A stretch of DNA of 42,953 bases, taken from SG8-40 sp035528435 (lineage in GTDB: Bacteria; Pseudomonadota; Gammaproteobacteria; Burkholderiales; Eutrophovitaceae). The translations under genes were made by a program, and so were the position numbers. Where the stretch lies: contig DATKYN010000137.1 in the NCBI GenBank assembly GCA_035528435.1, forward strand, positions 1-42,953, written 5' to 3'. Positions 24,180 to 32,968 of this stretch are shown here, piece after piece. How positions within the stretch are numbered: the first letter of the stretch is position 1; each line of letters opens with the position of its first letter. A model generated the notes under the pieces. The model searched no databases. It was given only the letters and a program-made list of their open reading frames with translations, and was not told the DNA's origin.

Positions 24180-25550
24180 TCAGGTGCGTCGCCAGGTCGT
24201 GCCGCCGGGTCCATCTTCCAGCGTCACGCCTTGCGCGAGCAAGGCATCACGGATGCGATCAGCTTCGCCAAAATCGCGCCCCTTGCGGGCCGCATTGCGT
24301 GCCTCAATATTTTTTTCGATTTCGTCTGCAGACACACCTGCGTCATCCCCCGACTGAAGGAACGCACCGGGATCGCGGCCGAGTAAACCAACCACGGCGG
24401 CGAGCCCCCGGAGCAGGCGAGCGTGTCCGACAGAACGTGACCGGTTGACTTCGTTGGCGAGTTCAAACAACACCGAAAGTGCCTCCGGGGTATTGAAATC
24501 ATCATCCATGGCCTCGGAAAAACGCTTTGCGTACGGCTCTTGCCAGTCGATAGCGTCGTCTTCGCCAATCTCTATGCCCCTGAGCGCGGTATACAAGCGA
24601 GTCAGACCCTGACGCGCATCGTCCAGGTGCTGATCTGAATAGTTCAGCGGGCTACGATAGTGCGCGCGTACGATAAAGAAACGCACCACTTCCGGATCGT
24701 ATTTCGCGAGAATCTCGCGCACAGTGAAGAAATTACCCAGCGATTTGGACATCTTCTCGCTGTCAACGCGAACAAATCCGTTGTGCATCCAGTAATTGAC
24801 AAAGGCGTGACCATGGACGCCCTCGGACTGGGCAATCTCGTTCTCGTGATGGGGAAACTGGAGATCCTGACCGCCACCATGAATATCGAAATGTGCACTC
24901 AGAAAGCGCTCACTCATCGCCGAACATTCGATGTGCCAACCCGGGCGTCCCTTTCCCCACGGCGAATCCCAGGCGGGCTCGCCCGGCTTGGCCGCCTTCC
25001 AGAGTACAAAATCCAGCGCGTCCTGTTTGTTACGATCCACATCGACGCGCTCCCCGGCGCGCAGTTGCTCGAGTGATTTCCCGGATAATTTTCCATAGCC
25101 GTCAAACTTGCGCACCGAGTAATACACATCACCACTGTCGGCGCGATAAGCCAGCCCCTTGTCGACCAGAGTTCCGATCAGGCTCAGCATCTGCGGTATG
25201 TTCGCCGTGGCGCGCGGCTCGTAATCGGGTTTACCCACACCCAGCGCTTTCGCATCTTCGTCCATGGCAGCAATGAAACGGCCGGTCAACTGCTCTACCG
25301 ATTCACCTCTCTCTTGCGCACGCTTGATGATTTTGTCGTCAATGTCCGTGATATTTCGTACATACTTCACTTTGTAGCCATGGCTTTCCAGCCAGCGGCG
25401 GACGACGTCAAACACGACCAGAACGCGTGCGTGGCCCAGATGACAGTAGTCGTATACCGTCATGCCGCACACGTACATTCCTACCTCACCGGGCGTTATT
25501 GGAGTGAACGGCTGCTTGCTGCGGGTCAGGGAGTTGTAAATGGTTAGCAT
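24180..25550 (-). CDS. cysS: Cysteinyl-tRNA synthetase
   Basis: CysS attaches cysteine to tRNA-Cys. The 456-residue class I synthetase begins MLTIYNSLTRSKQPF. It has the zinc-binding Cys28 in YVCGMTVYDYCHLGHAR, the HIGH-type motif HLGH (37-40), zinc ligands in ECSAMS and HHENEIAQSEG, and KMSKSLGN further on. The C-terminal DALR-like region ends GPGGTTWRRT. The frame is open 32 codons upstream. The ATG at 25550 was chosen because it matches the family N-terminus. It diverges from the TPR-protein operon with a 184-bp gap. Confidence 0.97.
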   Translation of the reverse strand: MLTIYNSLTRSKQPFTPITPGEVGMYVCGMTVYDYCHLGHARVLVVFDVVRRWLESHGYKVKYVRNITDIDDKIIKRAQERGESVEQLTGRFIAAMDEDAKALGVGKPDYEPRATANIPQMLSLIGTLVDKGLAYRADSGDVYYSVRKFDGYGKLSGKSLEQLRAGERVDVDRNKQDALDFVLWKAAKPGEPAWDSPWGKGRPGWHIECSAMSERFLSAHFDIHGGGQDLQFPHHENEIAQSEGVHGHAFVNYWMHNGFVRVDSEKMSKSLGNFFTVREILAKYDPEVVRFFIVRAHYRSPLNYSDQHLDDARQGLTRLYTALRGIEIGEDDAIDWQEPYAKRFSEAMDDDFNTPEALSVLFELANEVNRSRSVGHARLLRGLAAVVGLLGRDPGAFLQSGDDAGVSADEIEKNIEARNAARKGRDFGEADRIRDALLAQGVTLEDGPGGTTWRRT

Positions 25551-25653
25551 GACTTGGTACTCAGGTAAACGGGCCGCGGCTCGATATATGCTCCGGCTTT
25601 CAGCATTCCGGTTAGAACGACCACGAAGGGCTTGAATGCCCATCAATTAAAAT

Positions 25654-25682
25654 TGTCGCCAGGACAATGTTATTGGTAGAAT
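25654..25682 (+). promoter_or_regulatory. Candidate sigma70 promoter for the TPR/L,D-transpeptidase operon
   Basis: TTGTCG (25654-25659) is followed after 17 bp by TAGAAT (25677-25682). The -35 overlaps a short inverted repeat, ATTGTC-5-GACAAT (25652-25668), which could be an operator. The leader to the ATG at 25735 would be about 45 nt. This is moderate evidence only. Confidence 0.4.
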
Positions 25683-25734
25683 CTATCATTATTTACAACA
25701 ACCTAGCGGCTTTATTTCGCGCGAAGTATAACAG

Positions 25735-26781
25735 ATGACCCGAACCCGTTATTCGCCTTTCGGCGCAGTTATGGTGCTGCTACTCGTCATGTGTTCACCG
25801 GCTCTGGCCGATGATTACGACGATGCGGTGCGCCTACTCAAGCAAGGCAAGACCTCGGCCGCGCTGAAAAAAGCTGATGCCGCCATTGCCGCCGACAAGA
25901 ATGACGCCCGCTCGCGTTTCCTCAAAGGCCTAATTCTGACCGAGCAAGGCAACACGAAAGAGGCCATCGACGTGTTCACATCACTTACGCGCGATTACCC
26001 GGAATTGCCCGAACCGTACAACAATCTTGCTGTTTTGTACGCTGCTGCAGGCAAATACGAACAGGCGCGGGAGTCTCTTGAAATGGCCATCCGCACACAC
26101 CCCAGTTACGCGGTCGCCCATGAGAACCTCGGCGACGTCTATGCCAAGATGGCCAGCCAGGCATATGACAAGGCGCTCAGCCTGGACAGCCGAAATCAGA
26201 CGGCGCAAACAAAACTGTCCATGATCAGGGAATTGTTCACTGGCTCGGCTCCGCTGGAAGGCGTTCAGACTGCGGTCGCATCAAACACGGCACCGCCCGC
26301 TGCAACAACACCTCCACCCGCAACAACACCTCCACCCGCAACAACACCACCCCCTGCAACAACGCCTTCACCCGCACCGGCGGTTACCGCCGCGCCCGCC
26401 AAACCGGCTGCTCCATCGGAAACAAAACCGGAAGTCAGCCAACGAACCGCCGTGATTGCCGCCTTGGGCAACTGGGCCGAAGCCTGGTCAAACCAGGATG
26501 TCGATGCCTATCTTTCCCACTACGCACCCGGTTTCACCCCCCCCGGCGCGCAAAGCCGCAGCAACTGGGAAAATCAGCGCCGGACCCGCCTGACACGGCC
26601 GAAGTCCATAGACGTTTCCATTAATGACCCGAAGGTATCGTTTTCCGGGGAAAGCAGCGCAAAAGTCCGCTTTCAGCAGCGCTATCAGTCCGACACTATT
26701 GATTCGACCGGCTACAAGACACTGACCCTGACCCGATCGGCTGGCCGCTGGCTCATCGTCAGGGAGCAATTCGAGAACTGA
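25735..26781 (+). CDS. Exported TPR protein with C-terminal NTF2-like (Cds6-type) domain
   Basis: The function is not established. The 348-residue protein has a signal peptide (about 1-25, ending CSPALA). Several tetratricopeptide-like repeats (about 26-170) include NNLAVLYAAAGKYEQARESL. A Pro/Thr/Ala linker (about 183-235) holds four TTPPPA-type repeats. The C-terminal domain of about 110 residues (WAEAWSNQDVDAYLSHYAPGF to the end) resembles the NTF2-like domain found at the end of some L,D-transpeptidases. The next gene, an L,D-transpeptidase, ends with a clearly related domain. The stop overlaps the next ATG (TGATG), so the two are translationally coupled. A periplasmic scaffold partner of the transpeptidase is a reasonable inference. 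Confidence 0.85.
   Translation: MTRTRYSPFGAVMVLLLVMCSPALADDYDDAVRLLKQGKTSAALKKADAAIAADKNDARSRFLKGLILTEQGNTKEAIDVFTSLTRDYPELPEPYNNLAVLYAAAGKYEQARESLEMAIRTHPSYAVAHENLGDVYAKMASQAYDKALSLDSRNQTAQTKLSMIRELFTGSAPLEGVQTAVASNTAPPAATTPPPATTPPPATTPPPATTPSPAPAVTAAPAKPAAPSETKPEVSQRTAVIAALGNWAEAWSNQDVDAYLSHYAPGFTPPGAQSRSNWENQRRTRLTRPKSIDVSINDPKVSFSGESSAKVRFQQRYQSDTIDSTGYKTLTLTRSAGRWLIVREQFEN
26305..26376 (+). repeat. 18-bp tandem repeat encoding TTPPPA in the TPR-protein linker
   Basis: Four in-frame 18-bp units (26305-26322, 26323-26340, 26341-26358, 26359-26376) encode TTPPPA, TTPPPA, TTPPPA and TTPSPA. The first two are identical in DNA and the later ones have a few substitutions. The unit length keeps the reading frame, so changes in copy number would alter only linker length. 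Confidence 0.93.
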
Positions 26782-28028
26782 TGAAAGTGAACAACGGCTC
26801 ACGATTCGCCGACACCCAGGCTGGTTCGCGCCAGCACCTGCTGCAAGCGGTGGTCGCGATGCTACTGGCGGCATCATCATATGTCTGGGCGATTAACTTC
26901 CTGCCTAGCCGCGAGACCATTCAGCGGCAGTTCTCGGTGCCAGAAGAAATGCTGGTCAAGGCGCTCATCGAAGTCAGTGAGAATCGCATCGGCTCCGCCC
27001 TCGAGCAAATCGAATCACTGCTTTCGGTGAGTCCGAATTTTCGCCTTGCTCAACTCGTCAAGGGCGATCTGCTACTGGCGCGCAGCCAGCCAATTGACAC
27101 GCTTGGCGCCGGGGCATCCAGCAAGAATATGGCAACCGACCTGCGAGCCGAGGCGCGGGCACGCCTCACCCGTTACGCCATTCAACCGCAAGCAGACCTG
27201 GCACCCAAGTATGTCGTGGAGCTTCCTGCCTCGCAAAAATATGCCCTCGTGCTCGACTCATCCAAGTCAACACTGTTTGTATTCGAGAACCGCGCCGACG
27301 GACTGCGATACGTCGCCGACTACTACATGTCGGTCGGCAAGAACGGCACTGACAAACTGCGCGAAGGTGACAAGCGCACGCCACTCGGCGTGTATCACAT
27401 CACCAGCAAGCTGACGCCGGAAAAGCTGACCGATTTCTACGGAGTTGGCGCCTTTCCGATCAACTACCCGAATGAATGGGATCGTCTGCGAGGACGCGAC
27501 GGTTACGGCATCTGGGTGCATGGAACGCCATTTGACACCTACAGCCGGCCGCCGCGTGCCAGCGATGGCTGTGTTGTCCTCGCGAACGAAGACATGGCTG
27601 AGCTTGATCAGTACGTGAACCCCGGGTCGACGCCTGTCATCATTGCCGACTCAATCGAATGGAGCCGGCCGGAGGACATCCACAAAACCCGGCAGGAGCT
27701 GACCAGCCAGCTCGAGCAATGGCGCCGCGACTGGGAGAGCCGCGAAACAGAGGCTTATCTGACACACTATTCCGAGCGTTTTTCCGCCAACGGCACCAGC
27801 CTGAAACAATGGTCAACCAGAAAACAGCGGGTGAATGCAGCCAAAACATGGATCAAGGTCGGCATCTCTGACCTGTCCATCGTTCTCTACCCGGGAGATA
27901 CTTCCCTTGCAGTCGTGAGCTTCCAGCAAAAGTACGCCAGCAATAATCTTGATAACATCATGCTTAAGCGTCAGTACTGGATTAACGAGGATAATCGCTG
28001 GAAGATTCTTTACGAAGGCACTGCCTGA
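26781..28028 (+). CDS. L,D-transpeptidase (YkuD family) with C-terminal NTF2-like domain
   Basis: YkuD enzymes cross-link peptidoglycan or attach proteins to it, using a catalytic Cys in the periplasm. The 415-residue protein has an N-terminal hydrophobic anchor or signal (about 19-38). A helical region (about 45-140) is followed by the YkuD domain (about 150-290). That domain has KRTPLGVYHI, IWVHGTP with His247, and RASDGCVVL with catalytic Cys264. The position before Gly-Cys is Asp, where many members have Arg or His. A C-terminal NTF2-like domain (about 305-415, AYLTHYSERF, FQQKYAS) matches that of the preceding TPR protein. The start overlaps the upstream stop codon by one base. Confidence 0.9.
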   Translation: MKVNNGSRFADTQAGSRQHLLQAVVAMLLAASSYVWAINFLPSRETIQRQFSVPEEMLVKALIEVSENRIGSALEQIESLLSVSPNFRLAQLVKGDLLLARSQPIDTLGAGASSKNMATDLRAEARARLTRYAIQPQADLAPKYVVELPASQKYALVLDSSKSTLFVFENRADGLRYVADYYMSVGKNGTDKLREGDKRTPLGVYHITSKLTPEKLTDFYGVGAFPINYPNEWDRLRGRDGYGIWVHGTPFDTYSRPPRASDGCVVLANEDMAELDQYVNPGSTPVIIADSIEWSRPEDIHKTRQELTSQLEQWRRDWESRETEAYLTHYSERFSANGTSLKQWSTRKQRVNAAKTWIKVGISDLSIVLYPGDTSLAVVSFQQKYASNNLDNIMLKRQYWINEDNRWKILYEGTA

Positions 28029-28094
28029 GTTACACGCTGCGGGGCACAGCTCCGCGCATCCGATTTCACCATTCAATTTCCGTAAGAGGCTGGA

Positions 28095-28667
28095 ATGAAA
28101 CAACTCTTTATTGCGTTGTGGGCAATGATGTTCTGCGTCACAGTCCACGCTGCGAACCCGCAAGTCGAACTCAAGACAAACAAAGGCGTTATCGTCATCG
28201 AACTGTATCCGGACCAAGCACCCGAAACGGTAGACAATTTTCTCGGTTACGTTAACGATAAATTCTATGATGGCACCATCTTCCACAGGGTCATTGCCGG
28301 ATTCATGATCCAGGGCGGCGGTTACTCGCAAGACTACGAACAAAAGGAGACTGGCAACCCGATCGGGAATGAAGCAGACAATGGGCTGAAGAACGAAATC
28401 GGGACCATCGCCATGGCGCGTACCAACCATCCCCACTCGGCAACGTCTCAGTTCTTCATCAATGTCGCAGACAATGCGTTTCTCGATTACCGCTCCCCGA
28501 CAGGCCGTGGATACGGGTACACCGTGTTCGGAAAAGTTGTCAATGGAATGGATGTAGTGAACAGGATCGGAACTGCGCCAACCGGCAACGCCGGACCGTT
28601 TCCCAAAGACGTGCCACTCGACGCGGTTATCATTGAGCAGGCAACGTTAATCGGAGACTCGGAATGA
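28095..28667 (+). CDS. ppiA: Periplasmic peptidyl-prolyl cis-trans isomerase (cyclophilin)
   Basis: Cyclophilins catalyse proline isomerisation during folding. The 190-residue precursor has a signal peptide (about 1-19, MFCVTVHA). The cyclophilin domain has YDGTIFHRVIAGFMIQGGGY, ATSQFFINVADNAFLDY and GYTVFGKVVNGMDVV, which hold the active-site Arg, Phe and Gln residues. The signal peptide argues for the periplasm. Its stop overlaps the start of a second cyclophilin by the ATGA junction. The operon context is cell-envelope proteins. Confidence 0.94.
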   Translation: MKQLFIALWAMMFCVTVHAANPQVELKTNKGVIVIELYPDQAPETVDNFLGYVNDKFYDGTIFHRVIAGFMIQGGGYSQDYEQKETGNPIGNEADNGLKNEIGTIAMARTNHPHSATSQFFINVADNAFLDYRSPTGRGYGYTVFGKVVNGMDVVNRIGTAPTGNAGPFPKDVPLDAVIIEQATLIGDSE

Positions 28668-29164
28668 GCACGCAGGTCAAATTAACCACGTCGAGCGGCG
28701 ACATCGTCATTGAGCTCGAAGACACGAAAGCACCTGGAACGGTAGAAAATTTTCTGGCCTACGTCGATAACGGTTTCTACGATGGAACCGTTTTTCACAG
28801 AGTGATCGACGGCTTCATGATTCAGGGCGGCGGATTCGAACCCGGCATGAAGCAAAAGCCTACCCGCGATCCAATTCCCAATGAGGCGGACAACGGTCTC
28901 AAGAACGACGCCTACACCGTCGCGATGGCGCGCACAGCTGATGTCGACTCTGCCACTGCGCAGTTCTTCATCAATGTCGGACAGAACGATTTCTTGAACT
29001 TCTCCACCCCCAACCCGGAGGGATTCGGTTATTGCGTTTTTGGCAAAGTCGTCGAAGGCCGTGACGTAGTAGACCAGATCAAGGGCATGGAAACCGGTTC
29101 AAAAGGTTTTCATGGTGATGTCCCGCTGGAAGATGTCGTTATCACAAGCGCCAAACGCATCTGA
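28664..29164 (+). CDS. ppiB: Cytoplasmic peptidyl-prolyl cis-trans isomerase (cyclophilin)
   Basis: A second cyclophilin, 166 residues, without a signal peptide and therefore probably cytoplasmic. The domain matches the previous gene closely: YDGTVFHRVIDGFMIQGGGF, ATAQFFINVGQNDFLNF and GYCVFGKVVEGRDVVDQI. The two genes overlap by four bases (ATGA) and look like an old tandem duplication split between compartments. lpxH follows 27 bp later. Confidence 0.95.
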   Translation: MSTQVKLTTSSGDIVIELEDTKAPGTVENFLAYVDNGFYDGTVFHRVIDGFMIQGGGFEPGMKQKPTRDPIPNEADNGLKNDAYTVAMARTADVDSATAQFFINVGQNDFLNFSTPNPEGFGYCVFGKVVEGRDVVDQIKGMETGSKGFHGDVPLEDVVITSAKRI

Positions 29165-29191
29165 AGTCCTGGCTGGCGGTGCTCATTAGCC

Positions 29192-29917
29192 GTGACGACC
29201 AGTTTCTTTATATCGGACCTTCATCTCGCAGATGAACGTCCCGGAATCACTGAAACGCTGCTCAGATTTCTCAATGATTCGGCGCCAGGGGCGGAGCAGC
29301 TTTTCATCCTGGGCGACCTGTTTGAGTACTGGATCGGCGACGAAACTCTGGATGCGCCTATGCCGGCACAGGTGGCAGCAGCGCTGCACACGCTCGGAAC
29401 GCGCGGCACCAAGGTGTTCTACCTGCATGGCAACCGTGACTTTCTGATCGGCAAACGATTCGCCAGGGACGCAGGCCTGCAATTGCTGCCGGATCCGTAC
29501 GAGTTAACGTTGTACGGTGTGCCAACCTTGTTGATGCACGGCGACACGCTCTGCACCGACGATGTTGAATACCTGAAATTTCGCGAAGTAGTCAGAAACC
29601 CTCGCTGGCAAGCGGATTTTCTCGCCAAGCCGGTCGCCGAGCGCATAGAGCTTGCCCAGACGGTGCGCGCCGAAAGCGAGCAGGCCAAGAAGGTCAAGTC
29701 AATGACCATCATGGATGTGTCAGACAGCGCCGTCGAAGCGGTGCTTCGCGAGCACGCGTATCCTCGCCTGATTCATGGCCATACCCACAGGCCGGCAGTC
29801 CACCAGCACGTTGTCGACTCGCATCAATGCGAGCGAATTGTGCTTGCGGACTGGTATGAAAAAGGCTCCTATCTTGAATGCTCCGGCACCGGCTGTCGCA
29901 GTGTCGAGCTTGCTTGA
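29192..29917 (+). CDS. lpxH: UDP-2,3-diacylglucosamine diphosphatase LpxH
   Basis: LpxH hydrolyses UDP-2,3-diacylglucosamine to lipid X in lipid A synthesis at the inner membrane. The 241-residue calcineurin-like phosphoesterase has the metal-binding motifs SDLHL (Asp9, His11), GDLFEYW (Asp42), GNRD (Asn81), MHGD (His116) and HGHTHRP (His195, His197). The start is GTG at 29192, because the first metal motif begins at residue 8 and no ATG is available. The ribosome binding site is weak. It ends the TPR-ldt-ppiA-ppiB-lpxH run and converges on metZ. Confidence 0.96.
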   Translation: MTTSFFISDLHLADERPGITETLLRFLNDSAPGAEQLFILGDLFEYWIGDETLDAPMPAQVAAALHTLGTRGTKVFYLHGNRDFLIGKRFARDAGLQLLPDPYELTLYGVPTLLMHGDTLCTDDVEYLKFREVVRNPRWQADFLAKPVAERIELAQTVRAESEQAKKVKSMTIMDVSDSAVEAVLREHAYPRLIHGHTHRPAVHQHVVDSHQCERIVLADWYEKGSYLECSGTGCRSVELA

Positions 29918-29923
29918 TGGAAC

Positions 29924-29940
29924 CGGTTGCACTTCAACCG
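29924..29940. terminator. Short hairpin between convergent lpxH and metZ
   Basis: CGGTTG and CAACCG form a 6-bp stem with a 5-nt loop just after the lpxH stop codon. No T run is present. It is the only inverted repeat I see in the 49-bp gap. Confidence 0.3.
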
Positions 29941-29966
29941 CAGTTCAGGGCCGCGGATCGTCGCCA

Positions 29967-31148
29967 CTAGATCTGCGACAAACCACGGTCCAGATCGGAC
30001 TTGATATCGGCGCTTGCTTCAAGGCCGACGGCAAGCCGCAGCAAGCCTTCGTTGATACCGGCTGCACTTCGAACTTCCGCGGACAGTTTCCCATGCGTCG
30101 TGCTCGCCGGATGCGTGATGGTGCTTTTTGCATCACCCAGGTTGGCGGTGATGGAAATCATCTTCGTTGAATCAATCACCTTCCACGCCTCTTTTCGCCC
30201 TCCCTTGATCTCGAAAGAAACGACGCCACCACCTGCGGATTGTTGACGCATCGCGAGGTCATGCTGCGGATGTGACGCAAGCCCGGGATAGAAAACCCGC
30301 GCTACGCGCGGATGCTGCTCCAGCCAGAGTGCGAGTTGCTGCGCACTCTGGGAGTGCGCCAGCATTCTCAAGCGGAGTGTTTCCAGACCCTTCAAGATCA
30401 CCCATGCATTGAACGGGGAAAGCGCCGGGCCAGCGCTGCGCAGAAAACCAGTCATGGGGGCCTGAATGACCTCTCTTTTTCCCAATACCGCTCCGCCCAG
30501 AACACGTCCCTGACCGTCAAGATATTTCGTGGCGGAATGCACCACCAGGTCGGCACCTTGCTCAATGGGCCGTTGCAAAGCGGGCGTGCAGAAACAATTG
30601 TCGACTGCGAGGAGCGCTCCCGATTTGCGGGCAACTTCAGACAGCGCGCCGATATCGATAATCTCGGTCAAGGGGTTCGATGGTGTCTCGACGAAAAACA
30701 GGCGCGTATTTGGCCGCACTGCGGCCTGCCACCGATCCATCCGCGCCGGCTCGACGAACGTCGTTTCAATGCCAAACCGTCTCAGTAAATTATTGAACAA
30801 CTGAACGGTCGCACCGAACAGACTTCTTGAAGCAACGACATGGTCACCGGCACTCATCAAACTCATCACCAAACCGAGAATCGCCGACATCCCCGAGGAT
30901 GTCGAGACGCAAAACTCTGCGCCTTCCAGGGCAGCAAGCCGTGTCTCCAGCATCTGCACCGTCGGATTGGTATATCGCGAGTAAACCATCCCTTCTTCTT
31001 CGCCACTGAATCGACGCGCAGCCTCTGCGGCACTGTCGAACACGAAACTCGACGTCAGATACATCGCTTCCGAATGCTCGTTGAACTGGCTGCGTGCCGT
31101 CCCCGCGCGCACTGCCTGGGTTTCAAAATCGTATTCGTTACCAATCAT
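29967..31148 (-). CDS. metZ: O-succinylhomoserine sulfhydrylase
   Basis: MetZ makes homocysteine directly from an acylated homoserine and sulfide in methionine synthesis. It belongs to the Cys/Met metabolism PLP family. The 393-residue product has FETQAVRAGT, YSRYTNPTVQMLE, FVETPSNPL and AVDNCFCTPALQRP. The PLP-binding Lys208 is in VVHSATKYLDGQG. Upstream in-frame starts exist, but the ATG at 31148 has a well-placed GGAG about 9 nt before it and yields the family N-terminus. O-acetylhomoserine use cannot be excluded from sequence. The gene is the last of the purF cluster but is separated from purF by a terminator. Confidence 0.92.
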   Translation of the reverse strand: MIGNEYDFETQAVRAGTARSQFNEHSEAMYLTSSFVFDSAAEAARRFSGEEEGMVYSRYTNPTVQMLETRLAALEGAEFCVSTSSGMSAILGLVMSLMSAGDHVVASRSLFGATVQLFNNLLRRFGIETTFVEPARMDRWQAAVRPNTRLFFVETPSNPLTEIIDIGALSEVARKSGALLAVDNCFCTPALQRPIEQGADLVVHSATKYLDGQGRVLGGAVLGKREVIQAPMTGFLRSAGPALSPFNAWVILKGLETLRLRMLAHSQSAQQLALWLEQHPRVARVFYPGLASHPQHDLAMRQQSAGGGVVSFEIKGGRKEAWKVIDSTKMISITANLGDAKSTITHPASTTHGKLSAEVRSAAGINEGLLRLAVGLEASADIKSDLDRGLSQI

Positions 31149-31232
31149 TTCGTTCTTCTCCATCAAACGGCGCGCATCCCGCCATTGATCTCCCACAACA
31201 GGCATCACAATCCGGCCGCCCTGGGGCCGGGC

Positions 31233-31266
31233 ACAAAAAAACCCGCTTGCTGGCGCTAAGCGGGTT
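31233..31266 (-). terminator. Rho-independent terminator after purF
   Basis: A 9-bp stem (31240-31248 pairing with 31258-31266) is followed on the minus strand by a run of seven T. It lies about 115 bp past the purF stop codon and 85 bp before the metZ start. metZ therefore probably has its own promoter or depends on read-through. Confidence 0.88.
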
Positions 31267-31380
31267 CGTCTTGCGACGCGCTTTAGCAGTATTTATTACG
31301 CGCCCGCAAGCTGTTCATCAAATCGGCGCAATAATGCAAGTTACGAGTTGTCGGCCACATTGTCAATACGACACCAAAAG

Positions 31381-32901
31381 TCAGTCGCTCGTGGCAAGGT
31401 TCAGATCGAGCTGCGCCGCGTTTTCCTCGCGACGGGCGAGCTCTCTATCATTACGAAGTGCCTCGATACTGGCCAGATACTCCGGCGTGATGTCACCCGT
31501 TACGTATTCGCCACTGAAACAGGAAGCCTCGAACTGCTCTATCGCCGGATTCACCGAACGGCAATCTTCGACAAGCGCGTCCAGGTCCTGATAAATAAGC
31601 CGGTCCGCGCCGATCTCACGGGCGATTTCCGCATCACTCCTGCCATACGCAATCAACTCACTCGACGTGGGCATATCGATACCGTAGACGTTCGGGTAAC
31701 GCACCGGGGGAGCGGCCGAGGCAAAGTACACCTTGCGCGCCCCGGCGTCGCGCGCCATTTGCACGATCTCGCGGCTGGTCGTTCCACGTACGATCGAATC
31801 GTCAACCAACAGGACACTCTTGCCCTTGAACTCCATTCCGATCGCGTTGAGTTTTTGCCGGACCGATTTCTGCCGAACTTCTTGTCCCGGCATGATGAAG
31901 GTTCTGCCGATATAGCGATTCTTGATAAATCCTTCTCGATAGGCCACGCCCAGGCCTTCGGAAAGCTCCATTGCCGACGGGCGGCTGGAATCAGGTATCG
32001 GCACCACCACATCGATTTCGAGATCCGCGTGCTCGCGCTTCATCTTTTCCGCAAGACTGGCGCCCATGCGCAGTCTCGTCTCATAAACCGATATGCCGTC
32101 GATCACCGAATCAGGGCGCGCAAGATACACATACTCAAAAATGCACGGACGGTAAACCGTCCGGGTTGCACACTGCCGGCTGCGAAAACTGCCGTTGAAA
32201 TCGATGAATACAGCCTCACCCGGTGCCACGTCCCGGACCAGTTCGAAACCCAGCGCATCAATTGCCACACTCTCCGAGGCCACCAGGTACTCCGGGCCCT
32301 GCTCGGTCCTTGCCATGCCAAAAACCAGTGGCCTTATCCCATACGGGTCACGAAAAGCAAGCAAGCCATAGCCAGCGATCATTGCAACCACCGCATATGC
32401 GCCTTTTACGCGCCTGTGAACGCCAGCGACCGCCTTGAAAATCGCCTCCGCATCCAGTTTGTAATCGGAGCAAGCCTCCTGCAGCTCGTGAGCCAGAACG
32501 TTGAGCAGGATCTCCGAATCAGAATTGGTGTTGACATGGCGAAGGTCCTGACGAAACAACTCTTCCTTGAGCTGCTCTGCGTTTGTCAGGTTACCGTTAT
32601 GGCCAAGTACGACTCCGAACGGGGAGTTGACATACATGGGCTGCGCCTCGGCAAAAGAACTCGCCGAGCCAGCCGTCGGATAGCGGCAATGCGCAATGCC
32701 GGCTTCGCCTGACAAGTAGCGCATATTGCGGGTGCGAAACACGTCGCGAACCAGGCCGCCACCCTTGTGCATCTGGAAGTTGTCGCCATCGGCGGTGACA
32801 ATGCCGGCGGCATCCTGGCCGCGGTGCTGCAGAACCTGCAAACCGTCGTAGAGCATCTGATTCACCGGCGATTTGGTTACCGCACCAAGAAGTCCACACA
32901 T
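31381..32901 (-). CDS. purF: Amidophosphoribosyltransferase
   Basis: PurF catalyses the first committed step of purine synthesis, making phosphoribosylamine from PRPP and glutamine. The 506-residue protein begins MCGLLGAV, so after Met removal Cys is the N-terminal glutaminase nucleophile. GLQVLQHRGQDAAGI and CRYPTAGS belong to the same domain. The C-terminal phosphoribosyltransferase domain has SVLLVDDSIVRGTTSREIV, the PRPP-binding loop. It follows cvpA by 67 bp, the conserved cvpA-purF pair. Confidence 0.97.
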   Translation of the reverse strand: MCGLLGAVTKSPVNQMLYDGLQVLQHRGQDAAGIVTADGDNFQMHKGGGLVRDVFRTRNMRYLSGEAGIAHCRYPTAGSASSFAEAQPMYVNSPFGVVLGHNGNLTNAEQLKEELFRQDLRHVNTNSDSEILLNVLAHELQEACSDYKLDAEAIFKAVAGVHRRVKGAYAVVAMIAGYGLLAFRDPYGIRPLVFGMARTEQGPEYLVASESVAIDALGFELVRDVAPGEAVFIDFNGSFRSRQCATRTVYRPCIFEYVYLARPDSVIDGISVYETRLRMGASLAEKMKREHADLEIDVVVPIPDSSRPSAMELSEGLGVAYREGFIKNRYIGRTFIMPGQEVRQKSVRQKLNAIGMEFKGKSVLLVDDSIVRGTTSREIVQMARDAGARKVYFASAAPPVRYPNVYGIDMPTSSELIAYGRSDAEIAREIGADRLIYQDLDALVEDCRSVNPAIEQFEASCFSGEYVTGDITPEYLASIEALRNDRELARREENAAQLDLNLATSD

Positions 32902-32968
32902 GTTTGTTTCTCCAGGCCGGTCCGCTAGTGATTAACGGACTTCAGAGGCTGCACAAGAATTATTCGCA

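Noticed and set aside
31149..31232. SAM-II type riboswitch before metZ
   Set aside because: SAM-II elements are known upstream of methionine genes, but I could not find the conserved pairing or core sequence here.
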